A stretch of 13,956 bases of DNA from assembly GCA_030849065.1 (NCBI GenBank), contig JASAON010001333.1:1-13956 (forward strand). The letters run 5' to 3'. The notes under the pieces are model-generated. The model was not told the DNA's origin and ran no database searches. It was given only the letters and a program-made list of their open reading frames with translations. How positions within the stretch are numbered: position 1 is the first letter of the stretch; every line of letters starts with the position of its first letter. The position numbers and the translations under genes were made by a program. The stretch comes from Jaenimonas drosophilae. Lineage: Eukaryota > Euglenozoa > Kinetoplastea > Trypanosomatida > Trypanosomatidae. Below, one piece after another: positions 1 through 6,775 of the stretch.

Positions 1-205
1 TGGCAAATTGGTTGCAGGGAAAGGCGAGCACGCTCACGCTCCGGTCCTGTAACTTCGTATGAAGCTCATGTAGTATGGCGAGGTTGGAAACTGTGAGTGA
101 GCAGTTGGATGCAATGTTTGTCACCACAGTGACGCGACCAGTGTACTCAGATAATTTCACAATCTTCCCACGACGCCTTACTGCACAAGGGAAAATAGAG
201 CTCAT
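1..205 (-). CDS. GPX: Glutathione-peroxidase-type tryparedoxin peroxidase, N-terminal part (cut by window edge)
   Basis: Reading the minus strand from the ATG at 203-205 gives 68 codons, open to the window edge. The peptide carries the thioredoxin-fold start of the non-selenium glutathione peroxidase family: a short lead, then KLSEYTGRVTVVTNIASNC (residues 17-35) with the peroxidatic Cys35, and LAFPCNQFA (60-68) holding the conserved Gln66. In trypanosomatids these enzymes reduce hydrogen peroxide and lipid hydroperoxides with electrons from tryparedoxin and trypanothione. The usual Gly after the active Cys is Ser36, which is unusual. The later Trp and Asn of the catalytic tetrad and the resolving Cys lie outside the window. 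The lead before the active Cys is about the length of cytosolic forms, with no clear organelle signal. A polypyrimidine tract and AG sit just upstream. The family call is firm; activity and compartment cannot be judged from this part. Confidence 0.86.
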   Translation of the reverse strand, partial: MSSIFPCAVRRRGKIVKLSEYTGRVTVVTNIASNCSLTVSNLAILHELHTKLQDRSVSVLAFPCNQFA

Positions 206-219
206 GTGGCCAATTCCCA

Positions 220-256
220 CTAACTAGTAGTAAGAGTCATGGAGAAGTGGGGCATC
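220..256 (-). promoter_or_regulatory. Putative spliced-leader acceptor of the peroxidase gene
   Basis: On the minus strand a pyrimidine-rich stretch runs into two close AGs (at 225-224 and 221-220), 15-19 bases before the ATG of the peroxidase. This fits a trans-splice acceptor. The tract is less pure than at the neighbouring genes and contains an ATG upstream of the AGs. Confidence 0.45.
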
Positions 257-348
257 TCTCGAACATCGTCAACACGGTGGGCACCATTGACCTAATGCGG
301 ATGCTCGTCACTGGATGTGTTTACTCGATTAGTCTCATTACGAAAAGC

Positions 349-1086
349 TTACTTGTTGAATGGGGCACCCAGAGAAGCATGTTGAACTAAGGCAGCCTCC
401 AAGTAGGTACTAAATGTAGTGGAAGCGCTTTCCTCCGTATGATGAATCATTTCACCCATTGTCTCTGTGGAAAGACGAGCGCAAGACTCCATCCACAAAA
501 TCTTTGACACATCATGAGCCAGATACGCGGCAGTGAGCGAAGCACACTTCGATCGGATTTCGTCAGTGGTTAAGTCGATGAGAACTGTTCCATCCACATA
601 CCCAGCATCTACACACACCACAGCGTCCCTCATGGCAATGTTGGCATCGACTAATGCAAGGCACGCAGCATTGATGCTGGCTGCCTTCTCATTTCCATCC
701 TGCTGGAGGATTTCAACAAACACGTGAATCTGTGAGTTGGGATACTGGCTTCGTAGGACAACAGACCGCAGTACTTGTTCCACAGCAGCGCGAATGTCAT
801 CACACATTTTATTGCGGCGCTGAGGATTGCGACGGCCATCCTGCGCAAAGGCTGCAAGTGCCACTTCACACGTAATTAAACCTTCACTTTGTGATTCCTG
901 ACGAGAATCTGACTCCTTTGGTCCGATGACGCAAGCGCATAGCTTTGTTCGGCCGATCTGGAGAGTGCAGCTGCCGTCGCATCCGGAAAGAGTTCCAAAT
1001 TGAAGGCTCCACGGTCTGCTTTCTAGTGGGCGTCGCCCATCCAATCTCAATCCAGCTGGGCCAATGTATTCTTTTATGCGTGACAT
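349..1086 (-). CDS. RRP41: Exosome complex subunit RRP41 (RNase PH-like)
   Basis: 245 residues, the usual length for RRP41/SKI6, one of six RNase PH-like ring subunits of the RNA exosome, which trims rRNA precursors and degrades RNA in nucleus and cytoplasm. Family landmarks appear in order: LRLDGRRPLESRP (13-25), GSCTLQIGRTKLCACVIGP (38-56), the SQIHVFVEILQQDG block (118-131), INAACLALVDANIAMRD (138-154) and AGYVDGTVLIDLT (161-173). The LQADAGTR-type loop that supplies a phosphate-binding Arg in archaeal RRP41 reads LQQDGNEK here, so phosphorolysis is probably lost, as in other eukaryotes where RRP44 and RRP6 do the cutting. The ATG at 1084-1086 is the first in frame and gives the normal N-terminus. 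RRP41 rather than RRP46 or MTR3 is chosen from the N-terminal LDGRR and MRD/AGYVDGT blocks. Confidence 0.95.
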   Translation of the reverse strand: MSRIKEYIGPAGLRLDGRRPLESRPWSLQFGTLSGCDGSCTLQIGRTKLCACVIGPKESDSRQESQSEGLITCEVALAAFAQDGRRNPQRRNKMCDDIRAAVEQVLRSVVLRSQYPNSQIHVFVEILQQDGNEKAASINAACLALVDANIAMRDAVVCVDAGYVDGTVLIDLTTDEIRSKCASLTAAYLAHDVSKILWMESCARLSTETMGEMIHHTEESASTTFSTYLEAALVQHASLGAPFNK

Positions 1087-1113
1087 GACAACTTCTAACT
1101 TGACTAAGCTGTA

Positions 1114-1141
1114 CTTCAGAGATGCAAACGAAAAGAAAATG
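1114..1141 (-). promoter_or_regulatory. Putative spliced-leader acceptor of RRP41
   Basis: On the minus strand, T/C-rich sequence (tttcttttcg core, then catctctg) ends at an AG at 1115-1114. Further AGs (acag, ttag) follow before the ATG at 1086. This leaves a 5' UTR of under 30 bases. Confidence 0.6.
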
Positions 1142-1273
1142 CTGCGTCTTTCATGAAAATAAAATCCAGTGAAGCAGAAACCACTATAAATAAATACTCA
1201 ATAGGAGGCACATCCTTGTGGTAGCAGTATTCAGCAAGCACGGCAAAAAAAAACAAAAAGTTCGGCCTTTCTG

Positions 1274-1468
1274 CTAGGGGTCTCCTTCGATCAGTTCGTC
1301 AAGCACCACGCGGACTTGACAGCCGCGCGCAATAGCCACATGGTACGCAGCACAGTGAGTAATATCACGGTATGTATTATATGCGTGAAGTACTTCTTCT
1401 CGAGGGAGTGTCAGAAGGGTCAGATGCAGCACCTTAATGTGAGATGCATTCTCCATGTATCTGGGCAT
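1274..1468 (-). CDS. Small protein of 64 residues, function unknown
   Basis: I do not recognise this protein. It is a 64-codon frame starting MPRYMENASHIK and ending DELIEGDP, with a helical-looking centre (LPREEVLHAYNTYRD, residues 21-35) and a Cys/Ala-rich second half. There is no membrane segment, signal peptide or low-complexity run. Three observations favour a real gene. It lies on the coding strand between RRP41 and the AP-2 mu gene, filling an otherwise unexplained gap of about 560 bases. An in-frame stop lies two codons before the ATG, so the start is fixed. A clean pyrimidine tract ending in cttttctag stands 11 bases before the ATG, as expected for a trans-spliced message. Against it, the frame is short and no domain is visible, so a chance ORF in an intergenic region remains possible. 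Confidence 0.5.
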   Translation of the reverse strand: MPRYMENASHIKVLHLTLLTLPREEVLHAYNTYRDITHCAAYHVAIARGCQVRVVLDELIEGDP

Positions 1469-1479
1469 GTCCTATCCGC

Positions 1480-1516
1480 CTAGAAAAGAGTTGGATATTG
1501 TGGAACAAGATGGGGT
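1480..1516 (-). promoter_or_regulatory. Putative spliced-leader acceptor of the 64-residue gene
   Basis: On the minus strand, catcttgttcc and a later aactcttttct stretch lead into an AG at 1481-1480. The ATG at 1468 follows after 11 bases with no ATG between. It is among the better-formed acceptors in the cluster and is the main support for the small gene below it. Confidence 0.6.
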
Positions 1517-1644
1517 TTGAACTATGTGAAATGGCGCAGTCGGTCATTTCGTCCAGGGAAAAGAACCACCCTCATTTCCAGCTGGAGTTGAAATCGCCGT
1601 GAGAATGAAAGTGAAGTAAACGAACTCACTATGCTAGTCACCAG

Positions 1645-2952
1645 CTAGATACGGCATTGATACTGGCCTGCACATGCGCTATACTTAATCCATTTGTTCG
1701 GGGTGTACAGCATCTGCGGCTCGAGAACATTCATCCGTTCAATTCGAAATCCAGTAAATGAAGGTGAAGCGCATCTAAACTTGACGCTTACAGGTGGGCG
1801 GGACCACAGTTGCTCCGTGGTTTCTGAAGTTCGAGCAATTTGCTTGACCTCAGCAAAAAATGCAATTTCGTCACCCTGTTTGACTTGGCCCACCTTCCAC
1901 TGAATCGCATGCTCTGAAGCACTATACTCACCGTGGCCGCGGCCAACATTCACGGTTGCCGCTGCTGTATTCTCCGGGCACGGCACTGCCAGTTCCACAT
2001 CCAGCAGTGACGCGTCACACTTTAGAACGAACTGTAATTCCATTCGTGTCTTCGATATTCCAGCTACAGTAGGGTCACTGATATGCAGTGGAGGATCCTG
2101 CCGAAAAGTGGTTCTGTAACGCAAGACCGTAAAATCACCGTCTGGGGGTACACAGTGAATGTGTTGTGTCGTTTCGGATACACCCAAATCAACACAGGGG
2201 TGCACAGCCACTTCATGAAGAGAGAGCTGGTTCTCATGGCCTACTTCATCGTCCCATGCATTTGTGACAATTGTGCTAGAGTTGAATAGCTGGCTATTCA
2301 GCACCAGCTCGCAAGTGGGAACTCCCGACAAGAAGTTCTTCATAACCACCTTCCCCATTACCTCCGACGCAAGTACACTCGCATTGGAGGACAGAAGCAT
2401 GCAAATCTCCTCGTGTACATCGACGAATACTTCGTTGACCCGATATACCAAGCCGGCAGCTCTCCATGGAACGCTCCCCAGCGTCTTGTCTGCAGAAAAT
2501 GTGGCAGCTACGGAATTCCGTATTATGTATGAGTCCGGTCCCGACGGTGAAATGAAGCTCATCATTGCTGCAGGCTCGGTAAACTGGGGATACCCAAAAT
2601 CTGATGTTTCATCCATCATTTCTCCTATGGCAACGAAAAAAGTCTTCAAAACGTTCTCGTCGATACGCTTTGCGTACGAAAAGATCATCTGAAGAAGTCG
2701 CGCTCCGTACTGAAAGCAAGCTACGCAGTTGCAGTCCGTGTCAGCAACCATTACCAGATACACGTCTGACACTTTAATGTGCATAAAGCACATTGTTCCG
2801 ATGGCGTTTATTGGACTGCGATCCATCCTGTGGGAAGAAACAAACTCATCACGGAAGGTTTCACTCAGTGAACGAACTTCGAACCCCTCACGGTAGCGAC
2901 GGGAAACCACCAAGTCACCGCGCGAATTGAGAAAGAGAATAGCTCCAAACAT
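1645..2952 (-). CDS. AP2M: AP-2 clathrin adaptor complex, mu subunit
   Basis: 435 residues, the same length as mammalian mu2. An N-terminal longin domain (1-140) begins MFGAILFLNSRGDLVVSRRYR-like and contains RSPINAIGT (45-53) and the ETSDFGYPQFTE signature (115-126). A mu-homology domain (about 160-435) contains WRAAGLVYRVNEVFVDV (163-179), VVMKNFLSGVP (202-212), CVPPDGDFTVLRYRT (267-281) and RPPVSVKF (385-392). Pocket residues for YxxPhi cargo signals are kept: Asp178, Lys205, Trp421, and Lys423 for the usual Arg. Mu subunits select cargo for clathrin vesicles at the plasma membrane. The RSP block and the C-terminus fit mu2 better than mu1 or mu3, but an AP-1 or AP-4 mu is not fully excluded. 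The lysine patch that binds PIP2 in mammals is missing (His340, Glu342, Ser344). Confidence 0.92.
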   Translation of the reverse strand: MFGAILFLNSRGDLVVSRRYREGFEVRSLSETFRDEFVSSHRMDRSPINAIGTMCFMHIKVSDVYLVMVADTDCNCVACFQYGARLLQMIFSYAKRIDENVLKTFFVAIGEMMDETSDFGYPQFTEPAAMMSFISPSGPDSYIIRNSVAATFSADKTLGSVPWRAAGLVYRVNEVFVDVHEEICMLLSSNASVLASEVMGKVVMKNFLSGVPTCELVLNSQLFNSSTIVTNAWDDEVGHENQLSLHEVAVHPCVDLGVSETTQHIHCVPPDGDFTVLRYRTTFRQDPPLHISDPTVAGISKTRMELQFVLKCDASLLDVELAVPCPENTAAATVNVGRGHGEYSASEHAIQWKVGQVKQGDEIAFFAEVKQIARTSETTEQLWSRPPVSVKFRCASPSFTGFRIERMNVLEPQMLYTPNKWIKYSACAGQYQCRI

Positions 2953-2955
2953 CCA

Positions 2956-2998
2956 CTAGAGAAGTTATGAAATGGGGGGGAACAGAGAGAGTAAGCGT
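2956..2998 (-). promoter_or_regulatory. Putative spliced-leader acceptor of AP-2 mu
   Basis: On the minus strand a CT-rich stretch that includes a run of seven C is followed by aacttctctag, with the AG at 2957-2956. Only three bases separate it from the ATG at 2952, so the 5' UTR would be very short apart from the spliced leader. Confidence 0.55.
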
Positions 2999-3080
2999 CA
3001 AGTTAGGCAAGGGCAATCACGTGTCTAGTACTCATCACAGCTACAATCACTTAACCCATCACTCAGTGTGGACAGGAGCT

Positions 3081-3428
3081 TCACTCATCTGACTGCCCCT
3101 CAGCAGTTTCAGCAATGTGCTTGTTATATTGTGCCTGGACTTCCCGTTTGCGCTTGCGTCGATCAAGAGCCTTTTTGTCACGAGCTTCATCGTACACCGA
3201 AACACGAAGGGTCTTTTTCCCCATGAGAAACTCATTAAGCTCAGCTACAGCCGCATTAGCCGCGTCACATTGCTCGTATACAACGATTGCACAGCCTTTT
3301 GTCAGAGAAGAACTGCCAACACGGATTTGTTGGATCGCGCCGTACTCACCAAACAGAGAGTACAGGTATTCTCCCTTTCCTAGTTTCGACGGAATACCCG
3401 TGACAAGGAGTATTCTTTCGTCGGGCAT
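3081..3428 (-). CDS. SF3B6: Splicing factor p14/SF3B6-like RRM protein
   Basis: 115 residues built around a single RNA recognition motif. RNP2 is ILLVTGIP (residues 6-13) and RNP1 is KGCAIVVYE (44-52). The stretch SLFGEYGAIQQIRVG (24-38) is very close to the corresponding part of human SF3B6/p14, where the RRM binds SF3b155 and lies beside the branch-point adenosine in the U2 snRNP. A basic tail (DKKALDRRKRKREVQ, 84-98) and an acidic end follow. In a kinetoplastid the protein would serve trans-splicing and the very few cis-introns. The leader before the RRM is shorter than in human p14. The aromatic residue that contacts the branch adenosine in human p14 (Tyr22) is aligned with Leu8. Another small RRM protein is the alternative, but the IRQIRVG-type helix-strand block is distinctive. 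Confidence 0.84.
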   Translation of the reverse strand: MPDERILLVTGIPSKLGKGEYLYSLFGEYGAIQQIRVGSSSLTKGCAIVVYEQCDAANAAVAELNEFLMGKKTLRVSVYDEARDKKALDRRKRKREVQAQYNKHIAETAEGQSDE

Positions 3429-3436
3429 TGAGCTAT

Positions 3437-3472
3437 CTGAGTGGGTAAAAGAAAAAAAGGAGAATAAGTGAA
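3437..3472 (-). promoter_or_regulatory. Putative spliced-leader acceptor of SF3B6
   Basis: On the minus strand, tattctcctttttttctttt is followed by acccactcag, with the AG at 3438-3437 and the ATG at 3428 eight bases on. This is a textbook trypanosomatid acceptor and one of the clearest signs of trans-splicing in the window. Confidence 0.75.
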
Positions 3473-3561
3473 TAAATCTGTATCTTCAGGTCGCTCAGTT
3501 ACACATCAGTAACTCAATTGGTTTTGTCAAATAATTTGATGGTAGTATATTTGTTCTCAGG

Positions 3562-4194
3562 TCACTCAGTATTGTTCAGCTCCTTCACAGCTCCGAAACA
3601 GCTGACATTTGGAGGAATTTTGGAAAGCGTTGAACCAACCAGCGCGATGTAAGGCAAAACACCACTGAGGAACTGAGCCTCTGACGGGTCGAATGTAACA
3701 AGAAGAGTCGGAGAGATCTGCCTTGAAAATGCAGGATATCCTTTGTCTGTGCTGCAAAAGAGTATTTTGTGTCGAGTTATCCCAGGGATCGGTTTCAGCA
3801 TGTCCAAAATGGCTTGCTTCTGATCTATGCTTTGCACTTTGCACATGATGTACAGGTCGCATGAGGTAGCAAACCATTTGAGTACCTCATCCGCGCCATC
3901 CTTCCATTCAACACCGGTTGCAAATACTTCCCACGCAACGCTCACTTTCAGTCCTGCAAAAGACCTGTCTTTGACTTTGGTTCGAACAATGTCGAAAGAT
4001 GCACCTACTTCGACCCCCCTCTGGGCGTTGGACCGTTGAGGCACTCCAGGAGGTGCCGATGGAGGTCGCTGCGGAGCACGGCGTTTTCGAATGTATAGGA
4101 ACAATAATGTCGCTGCACCAACCACAAGAGTTACAAATGAGATAGAGTCGCTGAGCTTTTGAGCAACAACCTCAGCTAAAGGTTTTCGATACAT
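3562..4194 (-). CDS. PEX22: Peroxin 22 (glycosomal membrane anchor of PEX4)
   Basis: The ATG at 4192-4194 gives 210 residues; the frame can be extended upstream only from a TTG at 4215. A short N-terminus is followed by one membrane helix (about 17-35, ISFVTLVVGAATLLFLYI), a basic stop (RKRR), a Pro-rich linker (40-55) and a soluble domain (about 75-205). The soluble part resembles plant PEX22: SCDLYIMCKV (111-120), then HKILFCSTDKGYPAFSRQI (142-160), which matches the LFCST-G-xxFxRQ block, and PPNVSCFGAV near the end. PEX22 anchors and activates the ubiquitin-conjugating enzyme PEX4, which recycles the import receptor PEX5. In trypanosomatids this happens at glycosomes. PEX22 is poorly conserved, so the block similarity plus the topology is unusually good evidence. 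No PEX4 gene is adjacent. Confidence 0.8.
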   Translation of the reverse strand: MYRKPLAEVVAQKLSDSISFVTLVVGAATLLFLYIRKRRAPQRPPSAPPGVPQRSNAQRGVEVGASFDIVRTKVKDRSFAGLKVSVAWEVFATGVEWKDGADEVLKWFATSCDLYIMCKVQSIDQKQAILDMLKPIPGITRHKILFCSTDKGYPAFSRQISPTLLVTFDPSEAQFLSGVLPYIALVGSTLSKIPPNVSCFGAVKELNNTE

Positions 4195-4226
4195 TGCAAA
4201 GAACTGACTTCGCAAAGGTTAACAAA

Positions 4227-4252
4227 CTTTGTAAAACAGGAGAAAATGAAAG
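4227..4252 (-). promoter_or_regulatory. Putative spliced-leader acceptor of PEX22
   Basis: On the minus strand, ttcattttctcctgttttac leads to the first AG at 4228-4227. Two more AGs follow closer to the ATG at 4194. All lie upstream of the ATG, and some upstream of the TTG that would extend the frame, so the ATG start is preferred. Confidence 0.6.
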
Positions 4253-4336
4253 CATGACCGCTCCTCCAATTCACCAGCCACAGTAACGTGAGACGATATG
4301 TAATCATGCAGAATAAACTTGTAGCAGAAGTATCCC

Positions 4337-6427
4337 TTACTCGCAAAACATGTAGCATCCATTCCGCTCGCCTCGTGCAATGTAGCCTTTGTCAATCAAA
4401 ACTTGTATTCTTGCTTTAATATCTCCAACACTCGGAGAAAATATGTGTCGGAGAGCAGACATGACATTTTTGCAGAGACTCTCATGTGGAAGTGCCTTGT
4501 GCTCTTTCAGGATTTTTACAATAACGCAGTCAAGGCTATCTGAGCGCGTGGCGCCTTTCTGGGATTTCAAGGAACCGTCGACGTTTTCCGTTGTTGGCTT
4601 CTGAGAAGCAGACGACACTCTCACTGTTGACTTCGAAGAAGAAAACTCCCTATTGAATGAATACAACCCATTCCCACTGTCCACAACAAGACCCGTTTGT
4701 CGTAATGCGGCGATTTGGCCCTGCAGCTCGGTGCGTGACAACATTGAGAACGAACTAGCAGAGTCGACGGAAAAAGCATCGTCGCTATTCAGTAACTCGA
4801 TTGTCCTCGAAAATGGGGTGAGGGCACTAACACAATAAACTCGATTTTGCATAGATAACTGAAACTCCACTGTACCGAGGGACATCTGAAAGGTTAACTT
4901 GCGTCCATTATGTCTCAGCAAGTAGAAATTCTGAAATTGAGTGATACATAGTTGCATCGAGCTGGGTATAGAGAATGATACATTAGGGTAATGCGGCCAC
5001 GACCCTTCAGAGAGCACAGAACAGTGGAAATCCAAAGGCATAATTTCTCCATTACTACGAAGATCACTTTGCCAGCTTCCACTTAGCTTTGAGCTTCTAT
5101 CAAAATCCTCGATCATTCGCTCTAATCTGCTCACCGAGAGAGATCCAGACTCCACCTTCATCCGTTCCACAAAGAGTCGCTCCAACTGAAGACCTCCACG
5201 TTTTGTCTGCAGAAGACGGGCGGCCATGTGATTTCTGAAAGTAATTTCAAAAACGTCTTTGTCTTTCACAATGCGAATCAGCTTCAGCACATCATCAAAC
5301 AAACTATTCAGCTGATGTTTCGTGATTTGACGAATGCTGTGATCAAAGAATGATACCAAAGCATCCACAAACCCCGAGCAGCTTCCGACAGCACTCTCAA
5401 GTCCTCTTTTAATTGGGAGTCCAGAATTCTCATTGATCAAATTAAACAGCTCGCACAGTGTGTCGGTGTTTTGCTGGAGAAGCACAATTTCACCCACAGC
5501 ATTCGGCGAAAGCTCCAAATTGGTACACAGAATGCGGTCTGCTTCAGCTCTGATTGAGTCTCTCAGTTTCTCAACAAGAGGGGAAAGATTGTTTATTTGT
5601 GCATACGCCTTCCCAATCCTCCTTATAGAATCAAAGTCCAGCATTCTAAATAGCTTGGGAAGTCCGTTGATACTGAGCACAAACTCGATGTTCTCGCCAA
5701 AAATGGATTGATAAAGAGCTGATTCAACCTTTTGATATGATTCCTCTGCGAGATGGTCTCCAGCAAAATCAAGCTCGTGTTCAATGTGAACGAATGCCCA
5801 ATTTAGAAACTCTCCGATCGAATCGCCACGGCAGTGTACTTGAGATTCTACAGCGCATCGCTGAGTCATGACAGATAAGTATGGCGACTCAACTAAAAGC
5901 TCATAGAAGCTACCCTGCTCAATCTTCCCAAGTTCATGTGCAAGAACTTTGAGTTCGTCAAGATGAACATTATTAGCCACCGACTCCATCACTGCTTGCC
6001 GCAGTCGCGCAATAACGGAAGAATTTTCAAGCACAACAGAACAAAAAAACTGCTCCCCGCGATCGCGTACTGATGGTCGATGATAATCACAGAGATAGTT
6101 TTGATCAAGGTATAACATAACTCCGCCCACCTTGCCGAGAGATTTTTTAAATTGGGACCACCGCGCTGTCAACTCCCTCATGCAAAAATTTGAATCGAGC
6201 GACAGCAATTGATCTACCTGCTTCTTCACCTCCATTTGAAGGGCATCATCGACGTGCTCAACAAGGGAGTTTTGGCATTTTTCTTGACAGAGGAGAAACA
6301 CCGAGTGGTAGACAACTTGAAAAGAGTACCGCAACGGGCCGCATCGGAAGATTGAGTCAATTGTTTCATCAACAATTTTCCACTTCTCAGAAAAAAAATC
6401 CGATTCAGAAGATCTCTTACGGTTCAT
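4337..6427 (-). CDS. Divergent cullin (scaffold of a cullin-RING ubiquitin ligase)
   Basis: 696 residues with whole-cullin architecture. Helical repeats fill the N-terminal half, including LYLDQNYLC-like (105-113, matching the FLYLDR-Y of cullin repeat 1). The cullin-homology domain holds FEITFRNHMAARLLQTK (393-409), SVLSEGSWPHYP (470-481) and FYLLRHNGRKLTFQMSLGT (501-519). The C-terminal neddylation domain spans about 633-696. The NEDD8 acceptor is Lys641 in IVKILK, matching IVRIMK of CUL1, and the end GYIARGERNGCYMF fits the winged helix. It would bridge a substrate adaptor and an RBX1 RING subunit. A Ser/Thr-rich linker (about 596-630) precedes the last domain. The N-terminal half recalls CUL4 and CUL3 more than CUL1, but I would not assign a subtype. 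The first in-frame ATG (6425-6427) follows a strong splice acceptor. Confidence 0.9.
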   Translation of the reverse strand: MNRKRSSESDFFSEKWKIVDETIDSIFRCGPLRYSFQVVYHSVFLLCQEKCQNSLVEHVDDALQMEVKKQVDQLLSLDSNFCMRELTARWSQFKKSLGKVGGVMLYLDQNYLCDYHRPSVRDRGEQFFCSVVLENSSVIARLRQAVMESVANNVHLDELKVLAHELGKIEQGSFYELLVESPYLSVMTQRCAVESQVHCRGDSIGEFLNWAFVHIEHELDFAGDHLAEESYQKVESALYQSIFGENIEFVLSINGLPKLFRMLDFDSIRRIGKAYAQINNLSPLVEKLRDSIRAEADRILCTNLELSPNAVGEIVLLQQNTDTLCELFNLINENSGLPIKRGLESAVGSCSGFVDALVSFFDHSIRQITKHQLNSLFDDVLKLIRIVKDKDVFEITFRNHMAARLLQTKRGGLQLERLFVERMKVESGSLSVSRLERMIEDFDRSSKLSGSWQSDLRSNGEIMPLDFHCSVLSEGSWPHYPNVSFSIPSSMQLCITQFQNFYLLRHNGRKLTFQMSLGTVEFQLSMQNRVYCVSALTPFSRTIELLNSDDAFSVDSASSFSMLSRTELQGQIAALRQTGLVVDSGNGLYSFNREFSSSKSTVRVSSASQKPTTENVDGSLKSQKGATRSDSLDCVIVKILKEHKALPHESLCKNVMSALRHIFSPSVGDIKARIQVLIDKGYIARGERNGCYMFCE

Positions 6428-6439
6428 TGGTCGCTATAC

Positions 6440-6461
6440 CTTGAAGAAAAAGAAACGGAAG
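6440..6461 (-). promoter_or_regulatory. Putative spliced-leader acceptor of the cullin gene
   Basis: On the minus strand, ccgtttctttttcttcaag ends in an AG at 6441-6440, 12 bases before the ATG at 6427, with no intervening ATG. Confidence 0.7.
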
Positions 6462-6775
6462 TATAAAGTGAAGTCCGTGCGCATAAGTGTCATGTATTAT
6501 CATATGTAGGTGTCACTGCCATTCTCCACAACAGATGGCAGACATGGGTTTGCTGAGCGAAATGGGCATTTTCAGATTCCGGAGGCATGTATGAGTGTGA
6601 ATCCAACTTTTTTTTCCGTCGCATGTTAGGAAAATTGCACCATGCACACGCTTCTTTTTTTTTCTGAGTTAGTTCGGTTCATTTACTTATAATCACAAAA
6701 AAATCAATTAATGTCGAAAACGGAAGTGTGGTATTAATACCGCGCATCATCACGACGCAAGAACCCCCATGACGA
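6462..6775. other. Intergenic region, fibrillarin 3' UTR to cullin
   Basis: About 310 bases without a gene on either strand. In the sense of transcription (minus strand) it holds A-rich runs from T tracts at 6608-6616 and 6651-6664, and AT-rich sequence just after the fibrillarin stop. It probably contains the fibrillarin polyadenylation sites, whose position in trypanosomatids is set by the downstream splice acceptor at 6440. No tRNA, repeat or conserved motif was seen. Confidence 0.6.
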
